This document shows positions 20,440 to 33,529 of a DNA stretch of 64,000 nt, one piece after another (the stretch's first letter is position 1; each line of letters begins with the position of its first letter). This DNA is from Rosa chinensis (taxonomy: Eukaryota; Streptophyta; Magnoliopsida; Rosales; Rosaceae): assembly GCF_002994745.2 (NCBI RefSeq), contig NW_020126822.1, positions 124,001 through 188,000 of the forward strand, given 5' to 3'. The position numbers and the translations under genes were made by a program. The notes beneath the pieces are model-generated. The model was not told the DNA's origin and did not search any database. It was given only the letters and a program-made list of their open reading frames with translations.

Positions 20440-22781
20440 TGATAGGAGCATTTTGATGCGACGTTTTAACTGCATTTCCCTACACTTTTCTGCGCCATTT
20501 CCTTGAAAAATCCCTGTTTGGGAAAGTTTCCATTCTTTGATTGGGAAAGTTCCTTATTGTAGAAAGTTTCCATTTTTGTCTTCATTTCTCATTTCTCATT
20601 TCTCATTTTTTCATTTCTCATTTCTGGAAAGTTTCTATTTTTCATTTTTAGTAAGTTTCTATTTTCATTTTTTAGAAAGTTTCTATTTTAAGTATAGTTT
20701 CTATTTTCAGGACCTCCGAGCTAGAAAGTGGAAATGAACGCACGAATGGAAAGAGGAGCTTGCGAACATCAAGACGAACGAACATGAGAGAAAATGGCCC
20801 ACACATTTGAGCAGAAATGAAGAAACAAGCTTTCCTAGTCCAACCAGGAAATCCTACAAAATGGAGGAAGGCTTCCCTAGCAAGTTTCCAACGCAACCAT
20901 GAAAAGAAATGGAAAAATATTGTGTTTTGCGTTGGAAAATGAGAAGGCTTGAAGATGAAGCAACGAGGCCCAAGAACTCTTTGGATTTTCGGCAAATTGG
21001 ATAAAGGCCCATCAAAGCCCATGACATTAGGGTTTGTGACGCAAACCCTAACCCTTAAGGTTGTTGTTGCCGTGAATTTGCAAGAGAGAAACAAGGAGGT
21101 GGCGTCCAAGAAAATCAGAAATTAAAAGGAGATTTTCTAGGGTTATTTTTATGGAAATAAATCAAGAGATAAAACCCTAGAAGACCTAGCCGTCCAAGCC
21201 AAGAGGAAAACAAGGGGATGCCGTGCAAACCCTAGGGAATTCGGCAAAAGATAATGAAGAGAAAAACTAGGGTTTTGCCGTGAGGAAAAATCAGAAAAAA
21301 AATAAAGAGATTCCGTGGAGATTTCTTAGGGAGCTTTTAAAGGAAAGAGAATATGTGTTGAACACAAAAAGCTCTCAAAGGAGTCTAGGTTCGTTCCCCT
21401 TTATTCTCTAAGTATATTGTTGCCGAAATTGGTGAAGGAAATCAGAAAATATCTATATATATTTCGGCAAGATTATTTAGGGAATTTATATTGGAATTTT
21501 GTGATTGGTTGCACCACCTCATAGGGCTTATGTGGCACGAAATCATTGGAGAAAATTATGTGGAGGAAGCAAGAGATTGCCGTGAGCTTTGCTAGGATTG
21601 TGGACGGATTGAAGACCTAGAAGCCGTCCCCTATATATTCCTCTCTTCTCTCAACGTCAAGGGGTCCGAAAAATTCCACACTTTTGCGTTTATACTTTGA
21701 GAAAAAATCAGAAAACTCTCTCTAGCTTAGCCGTGCTCCTCTCCATCCTCTAGGGCAACCACGAAGTGCAAGCAAGGCCAAGGAAGAAGAAGACAAGCCG
21801 TGCACACCATCCACCCTCCACCTTGAAGATTGCTTTCGAAATTCAAGAGACCACATCATCACTTCATTCATCTCATCTTCATCACGGTGTAATCCGATTC
21901 TCCTTGTACCTTTGCTTTGTATTTTCGTTGGTTTTGCCTTAGTTGACACATATGTATGAACAAGTATTGTTTTCTGAAATTTTATGATGAATTGTTAATT
22001 TTCAGATTCATATATTGCGATTTATGGTTGCTTTTGTGTGAGTGTTTAATTAAATTTGCATGATAGAAATCTTTTGTATGATTATCTTGAATGGTTCGAA
22101 ACATTTAGGGTTCTTATGTGATTGTTGCTACGAATTTGAGAACATGAATCAACTTTTTGGTTTGTGTTCTTGAATCGATAAGTAGTAAAGGTTTTGTACA
22201 AAAACCGAATTTAATCAAAGAAGATTGCAATTAGGTGGACTTTTTCATACTAAGTTGCACATTTGAGTTGATAGCCTTTCTAGGTGTTTATTGCGTTAAA
22301 CATGACATGATTGACTAGCTTTCTAGGGCTTGATTGCATGTTTGATAGAATTAATCTAGGTGCTTTCACTTAGGTTAATTAGCATTGAAAGTAAAATATG
22401 GGAAATTGTTTGCTTTTGAACGTTTCACATGATCAACTCCTCTTGCATAACTATGATGAACAATGATGAACTTGAATTAATTTTAATCATGAGTTTCGAC
22501 TTTGATCTTTGTTCTTGCATTCCATTTGTATTTTTATGTTTTTGCATTTTAATTATTTAGGTAACTTAGATTTTATTTTCGGAAATTAAAACCAAAAACT
22601 CCCCCCTTTTCGTAAATATGTCTATATTTTGTAAATATTATACTTTGTTTTAATTTTAATTGTTTAATTGTTTGACAATGACAGGTGTACCCTCAATCCC
22701 CGGAATAGAACGATCCCTATTTACTTTATACTACTAATGACATTTCAGGGTTAAATTGGTCGCTCGATAAAAGCGACATCA
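20440..22781 (+). repeat. A5 3' LTR
   Basis: 2342 bp, almost identical to 8729-11072. Differences noticed are one substitution and one A-indel near 20900, A versus G in the GAATTCGGC stretch, GATTAA versus AATTAA near 22048, and one T-indel near 22161. TATA box at 21632-21639. It is followed directly by TSD ATAAT. Confidence 0.95.
21632..21639 (+). promoter_or_regulatory. TATA box of A5 3' LTR
   Basis: TATATATT, identical in context to the 5' LTR site. It could start read-out transcription into the flanking A3 LTR. Confidence 0.55.
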
Positions 22782-22786
22782 ATAAT

Positions 22787-24312
22787 GAAGAGAGAAATTA
22801 GGGTTTTTGCCGTGAGGAAAAATCAAAAAAATAAAGAGATTTCGTGGAGATTTCTTAGGGAGCTTTTAAAGGAAAGAGAATATGTGTTGAACACAAAAAG
22901 CTCTCAAAGGAGTCTAGGTTCATCCCCCTTTATTCTCTAAATATATTGTTGCCGAAATTGGTGTATAAAATCAGAAATTATCTACATATTTCGGCAAGAA
23001 TTATTTAGGGAATTAATATTGGAATTTTGTGATTGGTTGCACCACTTCATAGGGCTTATGTGGCAAGAATTCATTGGAGGAAAATATGTGGACAAAGCAA
23101 GCAATAGCCGTGAGCTTTTCTAGGGTTTTTGACGGCATGGAGACCTAGGGGCCGTCCCCTATATATTCCTCTCTTCTCTCAACGTCAAGGAGTTCCACAC
23201 TTTTGCATTTACACTTTGAGAAAAAAATCAGAAACTCTCCCTAGCCTAGCCGTGTTCATCTCCATCCTCTAGGGCAACCACGAAGTTCAAGCAAGGCCAA
23301 GGAAGAAGAAGACAAGCCGTGCACACCATCCATCACCACCCTTGGAGATTGCTTTCGAAATTCAAGAGTCCATTCATCACTTCATTCATCTCATCTTCAT
23401 CACGGTGTAATCCGATTCTCCTTGTAACCTTTGCTTTGTAATTTTCGTTGGTTATGCCTTAGTTGACACAATTGTTTGAACAAATATTGTTTTCTGAAAT
23501 TTTATGATTAATTGTTAATTTTCAGATTCATATATTGCGATTTATGGTTGCTTTTGTGTGAGTGTTTGATTAAATTTGCATGATAGAAATCTTTTGTATG
23601 ATAATCTTGAATGGTTCGAAACATTTAGGGTTTTTATGTGAATGTTGCTACGAATTCGAGAACATGGATCAACTTTTTGGTTTTGTGTTCTTGAATCGAT
23701 AAGTAGTAAAGGTTTTGTACAAAAACCGAGTTTAATCAAAGAAGATTGCAATTAGGTGGACTTTTTCATACTAAGTTGCACATTTGAGTTGATAGCCTTT
23801 CTAGGTGCTTAATGCATTAAACATGACATGATTGACTAGCTTTCTAGGGTTTGATTGCATGTTTGATAGAATTAATCTAGGTGCTTTCGCTTAGGTTAAT
23901 TAGCATTGAAAGTAAAATATGGGAAATTGTTTGCTTTTGAACGTTTCACATGATCAACTCCTCTTGCATGACTATGATGAACAATGATGAACTTGAATCA
24001 ATTTTAATCATGAGTTTCGAATTTGATCTTTGTTCTTGCATCCCATTTATATTTTTATGTTTTTGCATTTTAATTATTTTCTTAACTTAGTTTAAAACTA
24101 GAAAACCAAAAATCAAAAATCCCCCCTTTTTCGTAAATATGTATATATTTTGTTATTTTTTTGTAAATATTATACTTTGTTTTAATTTTAATTGTTTAAT
24201 TGTTTGACAATGACAGGTGTACCCTCAATCCCCGGAATAGAACGATCCCTATTTACTTTATACTACTAATGACATTTCAGGGTTAAATTGGTCGCTCCCA
24301 AAAGTGAAACCA
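22787..24312 (+). repeat. A3 5' LTR, part 3
   Basis: Continues after the A5 TSD with GAAGAGAGAAATTAGG, matching 34367-34699 plus 41243-42435 of the 3' LTR. TATA box TATATATT at 23160-23167. The U5 block TCAATCCCCGG is at 24225-24235. It ends GTGAAACCA, an aberrant version of the usual GCATCA end that still pairs TTGGT with ACCAA across the boundary. Confidence 0.92.
23160..23167 (+). promoter_or_regulatory. TATA box of A3 5' LTR
   Basis: TATATATT in GTCCCC-TATATATT-CCTCTC. The U3 upstream of it is separated by A4 and A5, so the normal A3 promoter context is lost in the 5' LTR. Confidence 0.6.
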
Positions 24313-25081
24313 ATTTTTGGCGCCGTTGCCGGGGATTGAAAAATCATTTGCCATATTGTGAATATTTGTTTTGTATATTGTGACCGAAAAAAAATTTACT
24401 TGTTAATTATTTTGTAATTGTCGAAAATTAGTAGATTAATTACTTAGGTTGTTAGTTATATTATTGAATACGAATTTTAATTGTAAGTTGTAAATTAAAG
24501 AAGGAATAGGTGAAGTCGTGTTTATTAATATTGGCCTAAACCCCTTATTGGTACCTAGTTCAGGTCCCTTAAGGTTGAGGGCGGCCTTTATTAACATTCA
24601 TTGAACTGTCTTCACACTTAGGACCTTTTATATCCAAGTAAGTATAGCCTATGTGGGATGGTGTCTAGGAAGGGGACAACGCTCATGACTGGTTCTTGGA
24701 TTCAGAAGTGCTTACAAATGGGCGTAAACCTCAATGAGGGAGTAGCCTATGCCAAAATGGATCCTACCTCTTGTGTTCGTCCTCCCCTACCTGGCCATTT
24801 CAGTAAGGTTGCCCAAAGGATGTAAGAGGGATTTAGTGTCTTGACGACTATACTTGGGCCGCACGTCCTCTTGATTTACCGCTTGGAATTGAATTTGAAA
24901 TCAATGGTATATATAACAAATGAAAATATTGTGATTCACTAAGGTATATTGGATTAAACATAGTCTTGAAAAGGGTAGCTGTTTCAGTCCCATTGCACAT
25001 CGAGACTCCCTGTTCCCGTACCTAAGTGTTGAAAATAATTGTAAAGAAAAGGAAGAAAAACAAATATTTGTAAGTATTTTC

Positions 25082-25115
<34 letters not shown>

Positions 25116-25899
25116 AAAGTGTGTAAAATCGTATGAGTAGATAAGGGCCCTTTTGTTAATATTGGCCTTAACCCTTCATTAGTGCCTTTCTAAGGTCTTT
25201 TGAGGTTGTGGGCGGCTTTTATTAGCATTTGGAGAACTGTCTAACACATGAGTTCTTTCCAAGCTGAGTAAGGGGCATATAGGTGGTGTCTTAGGTTGAG
25301 ACCCTGGGTGATGAGTTCAAATTGGATCTCAGAGACACTATAGACCGTGCGTAAACCACAATGTGGGAGTAGCCAATAGGGGCCTAAACCTCAATGAGGG
25401 AGTAGCCTCCGTAGTGTCACCAAAATGATTCCTCCCTCTCACTTACCTCTTAATCTGGCCATCTAGCCTTCTGAAACAAAGGAAAGCGACTTATGTCTAG
25501 ACGACTATCCCTAGATCGTATCTCACCAATAGTAGTGGTTTCTATTGGGCTCGACTTACAACTTGTAATCAATTGAGATATTAACTTTATTTTGTAAAAA
25601 TAATAAGATACTTGAACATAACCTCCACTTGTAAATTGTGTTGTTTTGTACATTTTATACTTGTATAAACTTCTTACGTGGTTTATTTGTGAAAAGATTG
25701 TGGATAGTTTGTAATTTATACTCTCTTTATACTTGTATAAATCATTAATAGTAAAGTCGTGAATAGTAACTTGTGAATAGTAACATTAATAGTAAAGTCG
25801 TGAATAGTAACGTTGATGTATAAACCACTAATTTGTAATTAGTTTACTTTATACTTTGCTAACTTCTGTGAATTTTGATGATGTTCAGGAATCCTATGA
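24313..25899 (+). other. A3 leader between LTR and gag
   Basis: Noncoding. Structured unit 1 (about 24495-24910, micro-hairpin CCTC-AAT-GAGG at 24729-24739) and unit 2 (about 25120-25580, micro-hairpins at 25356-25366 and 25389-25399) are separated by a run of about 30 A (25083-25112). A GTGAATAGTAAC minisatellite (about 25748-25813) follows. Donor-like CAA|GTAAGTAT is at 24638, branch CTAAC at 25859-25863 and acceptor GTTCAG at 25888, then the overlapping six-codon uORF (25896-25916). Confidence 0.75.
24318..24335 (+). promoter_or_regulatory. A3 primer binding site (tRNA-Asp)
   Basis: TGGCGCCGTTGCCGGGGA, same position and sequence as in A5. U5 at 24225-24235 is complementary to 24329-24339. 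Confidence 0.92.
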
Positions 25900-28800
25900 A
25901 TGACCGAGCCTTTTAGACCATCTACAATAAAGGAAATTGAAGCAAGGCTCGCTCGTTTGAAGGGTCCTTCACTCCTTGAGTTCACAAGCCCTTCTCCTTC
26001 AACATACAAAGAGTACACATTTAACGAGCAAGGGAAGAGGACCTACTGTTCTGAGGAGTCTACATCACCTACACCAAGTCCATCTCCTCCTTCACGTTCA
26101 CCTTCACCTGTGGTTTCGTCCAACTCTACACCACCTTCACCACCACCTGAAGAAGAGAGAATGGCATCTATTAGGGAACTCTCCACCGCAACTGTTGAAG
26201 GAGGACCCCCTACAGGCATAGTATACCCTGCCCCTGCAGCTGGAAGACAGGCAGAGTTTGAGCTTAAGAGTGGATTGTTGCACAAGCTCCCTATCTTCCA
26301 TGGACTTAATATGGAGGATGCTAATAAGCACGTACGAGAATTCCAATCTGTTTGTGCAAACATGCAACCACAAGGAGCAGATGAGAACCTTCTTAAGATG
26401 AGAGCATTTCCATTCTCTCTAGCTGATAGAGCCAAGGATTGGCTATATGAACTCCCTGCAGGACGTATCACATCATGGGAAACAATGAGAAAGGCCTTCT
26501 TGGAAAAATACTTCCCAGCTTCAAAAGTCATCACACTTAGGAAGAAGCTTAGTGGAATAGAGCAAGCTCATGATGAGTCCTATGCTGCCTACTATGAGAG
26601 GTTCAACTCCTTACTTGCACAGTGTCCTCAACATCAGATGAAGGATGAGACCCTACTTACATGTTTCTATGAAGGACTCTTACCCTTGGAAAGGCAAATG
26701 CTTGATGCTGCAGCTGGAGGAGCTTTTGTGGATAAGTCACCTGCGGTTGGGAAGGAACTTATAGCTAATCGTGCCCTAAACTCTCAACAATATGAGGGGG
26801 TAGGACACTCTACTCGTAGGGTGCATGAAATGAGCAAGAATACTGCCATTGAAGATCAACTGAATAAGCTTACTCTTCTCATGAACCAAGTGGTAAGTTC
26901 CAAGGGACCAAGTGCAACAATAGCTTGTGGGGTATGCTCTATGCAAGGGCATGTTACAGATCAGTGCCCCCAACTTAATGAAAATGGAGGATGGGAATCT
27001 GCTAATGCTATTGGAGGATACCAAGGAGGATATCAAGGAGGACCTCAACGTCCTAGGCATGACCCTTATTCAAATACTTACAACCCAGGATGGAGGGACC
27101 ATCCCAACTTCAAGTGGACCAACAATGATAACGTTCAGAATCCTCTTGGTGGGAATTTCCAACGTCCACAAGGGCCTTCATTCCAAGGGTCATCTTTTCA
27201 AAGGCCTTACATGCCTCCTCCTCAACAAAATTCAGGATCTTCAATGTCTCACTATGACAAGACGTTGGAGGCCTTGACTAGTTCTACCCAAGCCTTGACA
27301 AACTCTACACAGGCTTTGATTCAAGGACAACAGACCCACACCAGGGACATTGCAGAGCTCAAGAAGCAAATGGGTCAAGTTGTGGATTTCATGAGCAAGA
27401 TCCACGAAACTGGCAAGCTCCCTAGTAATACAATACCTAACCCTAATGTGGAGAATGCATCAGTTGTTACTACAAGGAGTGGAAGACCATTTGTGGATCA
27501 ACCAAAGCAACCCAAGAAGGCCCAAGTGAGCATAGAAATTGAGAAAGACCAAGACCCCACCAAGTTGAGTCTTGAGAAGGACCCTGCAACGTCCAAGGAA
27601 GAGACAAGGGCGTTCTCACCATTAAAGGCAAAACCGGAAGTATCAGGTAGTAATTCTAACTTAACAAATTCGGTTATTGCTAACCCTTCTACTTCTTGCA
27701 TGCCCTTCCCACGCAGGTTTGCCCAATCTAAGAAGGATCAAAGTGACCAAGCCATCTTGGAAACTTTCAAGAAGGTGCAAGTGAACCTACCCCTCCTAGA
27801 GGCCATCAAGCAAGTCCCTAAGTATGCCAAGTTCCTCAAAGAGCTTTGCACTACTAGGAGAGTAAACCGTGAAAAGGAGGTGGTAAAGGTAAGTGAGAAT
27901 GTCTCTGCCCTGATTCAGAGGAAGATTCCTCCAAAGTGTAAGGATCCTGGAAGCTTTACTATTCCTTGTACTATTGGTAACTCTAGATTTAAGAATGCCA
28001 TGCTAGACCTAGGTGCATCTGTTAATGTTATGCCCTACTCTGTTTATGAAACCCTAGGTCTAGGGGAACTTAAATCTGACAACGTTATCATTCATTTAGC
28101 TGACAGATCCAATGCATACCCTAGAGGTTTGTTGGAGGATGTGCTTGTACAGGTTAACCATCTTATCTTCCCAGCTGATTTCTATGTGTTGGAAATGGAG
28201 GACTCCCCTGTAAGTTCAACTCCATTGCTTTTGGGACGTCCTTTCTTAAGGACAGCTAGGACGAAGATTGATGTGTATGAAGGTTCTCTTACAATGGAGT
28301 TCGATGGTGACATTATTGGCTTTAACATTTTTGAAGCCATGAGGTATCCCCTAGAGGTTCATGATTGCTTTTCTACTGATATTTTGGATGAACTTGCGCA
28401 GAAAATGTTTGACATTATGCATGAGGATACCTTAGTCAGTACCCTTGAGAGTGGGGTAGGCTATACAAAGGAAGGAATCACCATTCCAGAGGACAAGTTG
28501 AGAGACACTTGTGAGGAGAAAATCATTGAAAACGTCTCCTTCCTTGAGGCATCTCCCTATCTAGGTAAGTCTGTTTCTCCCTTGTCCATTCAGTTATCCA
28601 CTAACAAGACTTTACCTTCAGTGGTCCAGGCCCCAGAACTAGAGCTAAAACCTCTTCCAGACCATTTGAAGTATGTCTACTTAGGGGACAAGGAGACCTT
28701 ACCAGTGATTGTGTCCTCTGCACTGACGACTCCACAAGAAGAGAAGTTGGTGGAAATGTTGAAGCAACACAAGACCGCCATAGGATGGACATTGGCGGAT

Positions 28801-31542
28801 ATCAAGGGAATCAGCCCTACAACTTGTGTCCACAGAATACTTCTAGAGGAGGGGTCTAAACCCACTAGAGAGGCTCAACGTCGTCTCAACCCTCCAATGA
28901 TGGAAGTAGTGAAGAAGGAGGTTATCAAACTCCTTGATTGTGGGGTAATCTACCCTATTTCTGACTCCAAGTGGGTCTCCCCAGTTCAGGTCGTGCCCAA
29001 GAAGTCTGGGATCACTGTGGTCAAGAATGCTGATAATGAACTGGTGCCTCAAAGGACAGTCACAGGCCACAGAGTTTGTATTGACTATAGGAGGCTCAAC
29101 GCAACTACAAGGAAAGACCACTTTCCTCTGCCATTCATTGATCAGATGCTTGAGCGCCTAGCTGGACATGACTACTACTGCTTCCTGGATGGATACTCTG
29201 GTTACAACCAGATTGCAATTGCAAATGAAGACCAAGAGAAGACAACCTTCACTTGCCCCTTTGGAACATTTGCTTATAGACGTATGCCCTTCGGACTTTG
29301 CAACGCTCCAGGTACTTTTCAGAGATGTATGGTAAGTATCTTTTCAGATTATATTGAGAAAATCATAGAGGTATTCATGGATGACTTTTCAGTTTTTGGA
29401 AAGAATTTTGATGATTGTCTTAATAATCTGGAGATAATTTTGAAACGTTGCATGGAAACTAACCTTGTACTTAATTGGGAAAAATGCCATTTTATGGTTC
29501 AACAAGGGATAGTTCTAGGACACATTGTCTCTGCTAGGGGTATAGAGGTTGATAAGGCCAAGGTGGATATTGTGCGTCACTTACCCTCTCCCACTTCTGT
29601 GAGAGAGATTCGTTCTTTCCTTGGCCATGCAGGTTTTTACAGGAGGTTCATCAAGGACTTCTCTAAGATTTCGAGACCCTTATGTCAACTACTCCAGAAG
29701 GATGTGCCCTTTCACTTTGACAAGGAGTGTCAAGAAGCTTTTGACAAGCTTAAGGAGTTGTTGACGTCTGCCCCCATCATGTTACCTCCAGATTGGTCCT
29801 TGCCCTTTGAGTTGATGTGTGATGCCTCTGACTATGCAGTTGGAGCTGTTTTGGGGCAAAGGAAGGACAAGCTACCCTATGCCATCTACTACGCCTCAAG
29901 GACTCTCAATGATGCACAAATGAACTACTCCACCACAGAGAAAGAGCTCCTTGCAGTTGTCTTTGCCCTTGAGAAGTTTCGCTCTTATTTACTTGGTACC
30001 AAAGTTACTATCTTTACTGACCATGCAGCTTTAAAATACTTGATGACCAAGAAGGAGGCGAAACCAAGGCTCATCAGATGGATCCTACTCTTGCAAGAAT
30101 TCGACGTGGAAATCAAGGACAAGAAGGGTAGTGAGAACGTGGTAGCTGACCACTTGAGTCGCTTGGTGCATGCAGAAGATCATCTCCCTCTGGTGGAGAC
30201 ATTTCCAAATGAGCAACTCTTTGGACTTCAGGTAAGTGAACCATGGTATGCAGATATTGTGAACTATATTGTGTCTAGGAAGATTCCTGATACCATGTCA
30301 CGTGCTCATAGAGATAGGCTTAAGAAAACTGTTAAGCACTATGTTTGGGATGAACCTTACCTATGGAAATATTGTTCTGATCAATTGATTAGAAGATGTG
30401 TGCCTGAACATGAACATAATGCTATACTTTCGTTTTGCCATTCTAAAGCATGTGGGGGACACTTTGGGTCTAAGAAGACTGCGTTTAAGGTACTAGAGTC
30501 TGGGTTCTATTGGCCAACATTGTTTAGGGATGCACATGCCTATTGTTTAACTTGTGATAAGTGCCAAAGAACAGGAAACCTAGGCCCTAGAGATCAAATG
30601 CCCTTGACTAATATCATAACTGTTGAAATCTTTGATGTTTGGGGTATAGATTTCATGGGACCTTTCCCATCATCTTTTGGGTTCATATATATCTTACTTG
30701 CAGTGGACTATGTTTCCAAATGGGTGGAAGCAAAGGCCACTAGAACTAATGACTCTAAGGTTGTTGCAGATTTTATCAAGTCTAACATCTTTAGCAGGTT
30801 TGGAATGCCTAGAGTTCTCATTAGTGATGGTGGATCCCATTTTTGCAATAGGACGATTGAGGCTCTCTTGAAGAGATATGATGTGACACATAAGGTTTCT
30901 ACACCTTATCACCCCCAAACTAGTGGGCAGGCGGAGGTCTCTAATCGCCAGATCAAGGGGATATTGGAGAAGACTGTGAACCCCAACAGGAAGGACTGGT
31001 CCTTGCGTCTAGAGGATGCTTTGTGGGCCTACAGAACTGCATACAAAACTCCCATAGGTATGTCACCATATCGAATTGTCTATGGCAAACCTTGCCATTT
31101 ACCTGTGGAGTTAGAGCATAGAGCTTGGTGGGCTGTGAAGCAGTTCAACATGGATATTGATGCAGCTGGACTTCATAGGAAGTTGCAATTGCAAGAGTTA
31201 GAGGAGATTAGGAATGATGCCTTCGAAAGTGCTAAGATTTACAAGGATAAGACTAAGGCATTCCATGATAAAATGATTCGAAGGAAGACTTTTGTTGTGG
31301 GTCAAAAAGTTCTTCTCTTCCATTCTCGTCTCAAACTCTTCTCAGGTAAGCTTCGTTCTCGTTGGATTGGGCCTTTTGTTATCACTCATGTGTTTCCTCA
31401 TGGAGCTGTGCAGATAAAGAGTGAACAAACAGGCAACGAGTTCAAAGTGAATGGCCATCGCTTGAAGCCTTACTATGAGACATTTGTGGAACATGAAGTG
31501 GAGGATGTACCCCTCCAAAACGTTCCAAACCCTGAGGATTAA
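25900..31542 (+). CDS. gag-pol: A3 Gag-Pol polyprotein, Ty3/Gypsy Athila type
   Basis: An uninterrupted 1880-codon frame, nearly identical to that of A5 and six residues shorter (four in the Pro/Ser-rich N-terminus, two after the knuckle). CCHC knuckle at 343-356; protease D703-L-G-A-S; RT with FMDD at 1159-1162; RNase H D1308, E1349, D1374; integrase H1514, H1521, C1552, C1555 and catalytic D1584, D1643, E1679; GPF-type C-terminus. All catalytic residues are kept although both LTRs of A3 are now interrupted. Codon-level differences from A5 are scattered and mostly silent, which suggests purifying selection on the source lineage before insertion. Confidence 0.95.
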   Translation: MTEPFRPSTIKEIEARLARLKGPSLLEFTSPSPSTYKEYTFNEQGKRTYCSEESTSPTPSPSPPSRSPSPVVSSNSTPPSPPPEEERMASIRELSTATVEGGPPTGIVYPAPAAGRQAEFELKSGLLHKLPIFHGLNMEDANKHVREFQSVCANMQPQGADENLLKMRAFPFSLADRAKDWLYELPAGRITSWETMRKAFLEKYFPASKVITLRKKLSGIEQAHDESYAAYYERFNSLLAQCPQHQMKDETLLTCFYEGLLPLERQMLDAAAGGAFVDKSPAVGKELIANRALNSQQYEGVGHSTRRVHEMSKNTAIEDQLNKLTLLMNQVVSSKGPSATIACGVCSMQGHVTDQCPQLNENGGWESANAIGGYQGGYQGGPQRPRHDPYSNTYNPGWRDHPNFKWTNNDNVQNPLGGNFQRPQGPSFQGSSFQRPYMPPPQQNSGSSMSHYDKTLEALTSSTQALTNSTQALIQGQQTHTRDIAELKKQMGQVVDFMSKIHETGKLPSNTIPNPNVENASVVTTRSGRPFVDQPKQPKKAQVSIEIEKDQDPTKLSLEKDPATSKEETRAFSPLKAKPEVSGSNSNLTNSVIANPSTSCMPFPRRFAQSKKDQSDQAILETFKKVQVNLPLLEAIKQVPKYAKFLKELCTTRRVNREKEVVKVSENVSALIQRKIPPKCKDPGSFTIPCTIGNSRFKNAMLDLGASVNVMPYSVYETLGLGELKSDNVIIHLADRSNAYPRGLLEDVLVQVNHLIFPADFYVLEMEDSPVSSTPLLLGRPFLRTARTKIDVYEGSLTMEFDGDIIGFNIFEAMRYPLEVHDCFSTDILDELAQKMFDIMHEDTLVSTLESGVGYTKEGITIPEDKLRDTCEEKIIENVSFLEASPYLGKSVSPLSIQLSTNKTLPSVVQAPELELKPLPDHLKYVYLGDKETLPVIVSSALTTPQEEKLVEMLKQHKTAIGWTLADIKGISPTTCVHRILLEEGSKPTREAQRRLNPPMMEVVKKEVIKLLDCGVIYPISDSKWVSPVQVVPKKSGITVVKNADNELVPQRTVTGHRVCIDYRRLNATTRKDHFPLPFIDQMLERLAGHDYYCFLDGYSGYNQIAIANEDQEKTTFTCPFGTFAYRRMPFGLCNAPGTFQRCMVSIFSDYIEKIIEVFMDDFSVFGKNFDDCLNNLEIILKRCMETNLVLNWEKCHFMVQQGIVLGHIVSARGIEVDKAKVDIVRHLPSPTSVREIRSFLGHAGFYRRFIKDFSKISRPLCQLLQKDVPFHFDKECQEAFDKLKELLTSAPIMLPPDWSLPFELMCDASDYAVGAVLGQRKDKLPYAIYYASRTLNDAQMNYSTTEKELLAVVFALEKFRSYLLGTKVTIFTDHAALKYLMTKKEAKPRLIRWILLLQEFDVEIKDKKGSENVVADHLSRLVHAEDHLPLVETFPNEQLFGLQVSEPWYADIVNYIVSRKIPDTMSRAHRDRLKKTVKHYVWDEPYLWKYCSDQLIRRCVPEHEHNAILSFCHSKACGGHFGSKKTAFKVLESGFYWPTLFRDAHAYCLTCDKCQRTGNLGPRDQMPLTNIITVEIFDVWGIDFMGPFPSSFGFIYILLAVDYVSKWVEAKATRTNDSKVVADFIKSNIFSRFGMPRVLISDGGSHFCNRTIEALLKRYDVTHKVSTPYHPQTSGQAEVSNRQIKGILEKTVNPNRKDWSLRLEDALWAYRTAYKTPIGMSPYRIVYGKPCHLPVELEHRAWWAVKQFNMDIDAAGLHRKLQLQELEEIRNDAFESAKIYKDKTKAFHDKMIRRKTFVVGQKVLLFHSRLKLFSGKLRSRWIGPFVITHVFPHGAVQIKSEQTGNEFKVNGHRLKPYYETFVEHEVEDVPLQNVPNPED

Positions 31543-33529
31543 AAGGAGGTACAAGTCTAGGCTGAAAGACTATAAACATTAAGCGCTGCTTGGGAGGCAA
31601 CCCAATTCTGAAGTAGCTGTGGAGGAGTCGTCAACGCAGATTTGCTTTCTCTCTCCCTTTTACTTCTCAAATTCTTCTTTGTTTTATAGTTATTTTCGTA
31701 AATTCCATCCCTAAATGCTTAAGTATTTCATTGCATGCTTTTTCTTGATTACATTGAGGACAATGCAATATTTAAGTGTGGGGGAAGGAATTTACACTTT
31801 TATCTTGAGTCATATATTGAAAAATACAAAAAAAAGTGAAAAATGTCAAAAAAAAAAAAAAAAAAAAATTTACGTTGCTTTTGTTTTTGTTTGAGTCTTA
31901 GGATGCCCTTTCAACTGTCTAGGATGATTCTATATCTCTGAAATCATGATTAAAAGAGGATCACAAAATTGAGATGATTTAAAAATGGTATTCTTTGGTT
32001 AATTGAGATATATGAAAAATATATGCCTTGTAGTGGATATGGATTTCGAAACTTTGGTACAGAATATGAGCATGTTAAGATGAGTTTTGATTCATATAAA
32101 CTCATGTGAGATAATTGAGCCCATGTCCCTTTTTCTTGGAGTGAATCGAAAATATATATTCTTAATTTCTTGGCGATGTTTTGATGATCTCATTATTCTT
32201 TCATCTTGATTGACTACTTGCCATAGATTAAGTCTGATGGACTAGAGAATGCTAGAATTCGCTCTTGTGCTTGTTGAGACGTTATATCAATACATGGCCC
32301 TGATTCTGGAAGGGATAGAGGCATCCTAGGAATTGCCACCATTGCCATATAAACTTGTGTCCCTATTTGTGCCCGTCGTGGGACTCCCCTAGATAAGCCC
32401 CTTTGAGCCTACATTAAGCCTTTTCGTTCATCACCCTAAAATCCTTAACCATGAAGCTTAGTATAGTAACAACCCTACCCTTTGTTCTAAGAACTTAGTG
32501 GAGCTATCTTTTGAGACATACTACATGGGTTTGGTGCTAAGGATGGAAATTGAGAAGAGGTTAAAGTTCAAGTGTGGGGGTAGACTTGTCCATAAAGAAA
32601 AAAAAATATGTGAAAGCCGTGAAAAATGAAAAGAAAAGAAAAAATGTACGGCTAGAAAAGAAAAGAAAGAAATATTTATGGATTTTAGTCCCCCATACTT
32701 AGTGATTTTGGAGTTTACTTTGAAATGAAGGCCTATTAAAGAAAAATTTGACCTTTGTCCATTGACTATAGTTCAGGGGAAGTTTACAATGAAGATTGGG
32801 CCCAACATGAAGACACTAGGCCCCTTTTATGTTACCTCTAGGGGAAGTGACGTTTTTGCAATGCATTGGTGGATTTCTTGTGGTCTCTACATTTACATGT
32901 GCTCTGCTAGGTTTTTAGGAAACTTTGATAAATCCTTACCCTTCATTTCTTAAAACCTTGAGCCTTGGCCCCATTACAACCTTTAAGAAGACCTTCTTGA
33001 TCCTTAAGATGGGACAGCCCTTGATGTGGAGATGAGTTACAAGAGTTGAACCTATGGCTTGGGTCCATCTGTGCAAGTAGTTGGTATCCTTCATGAGATC
33101 TTTAAAGAAAATTATACATGTGCTTTCGTTTCTTGAATTATGTGATATACTTGCTATCTTTCACATATACTTGAGTGTATAAGCTTTTAAGCATTGCCAT
33201 GATCTGAGAGAAGAAAGAGTGGATATAACTTGTGAGGAGTTGAATCATACTTGTTTGAAGCATGCTTAACAGAAACCATCACCATTGTTCCAACCAAGTC
33301 CTACTTGTGTATGTGAAGATTATGTGTTTCAATTAACTCTCGAATGCCTAAACATTTATTCTTGGTGAAGTGCTAATCTTGGTGTTGTGAAAGTAAGAGA
33401 TTGCTGAGACAAAAAGTTGAAGGGCTATAGAGTCTGTTTTGTGTCAAGTCTTTAATTTTCGTTGAGTCTTAGTGTGTGTCTTAGTGTGATTTTGCTAAGG
33501 GACTAGCAAAAGCTAAGTGTGGGGGAATT
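31543..33529 (+). other. A3 3' noncoding region
   Basis: About 2 kb, same order as in A5: post-stop hairpin, CATTG hairpin, PPT-like motif 1 (about 31774-31790), A run (31849-31868), conserved GTGCCCGTCGTGGGACTCC, PPT-like motif 2 (about 32569-32582), PPT-proximal hairpin (33490-33511) and PPT. A 63-codon open stretch at 32762-32953 is not shared with A5 as an ATG-started frame, so I do not call it a gene. Confidence 0.78.
33515..33529 (+). promoter_or_regulatory. A3 polypurine tract
   Basis: AAGTGTGGGGGAATT immediately before the 3' LTR start at 33530. Confidence 0.85.

Larger units (their letters stand above)
8729..22781 (+). mobile_element. A5: complete Athila-type element, TSD ATAAT
   Basis: A 14.05-kb uninterrupted element: LTRs 8729-11072 and 20440-22781, PBS 11078, leader, gag-pol 12789-18449, 3' noncoding region and PPT. 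ATAAT flanks it on both sides (8724-8728 and 22782-22786). By eye the LTRs differ at only about three substitutions and two single-base indels over 2.34 kb, so insertion is recent. With an open 1886-codon frame and all cis elements it is the best candidate here for an autonomous element. No env-like frame follows pol. Confidence 0.96.

Noticed and set aside
8729..22781. The duplicate at 8729-11072 and 20440-22781 as a segmental duplication or assembly error
   Set aside because: The copies are the LTRs of one element: PBS and PPT abut them on the inner sides and an ATAAT duplication flanks the whole.
32762..32953. 63-codon frame in the A3 3' region as a possible env remnant
   Set aside because: The counterpart in A5 lacks the ATG, there is no signal peptide or membrane segment pattern, and it overlaps conserved noncoding sequence.
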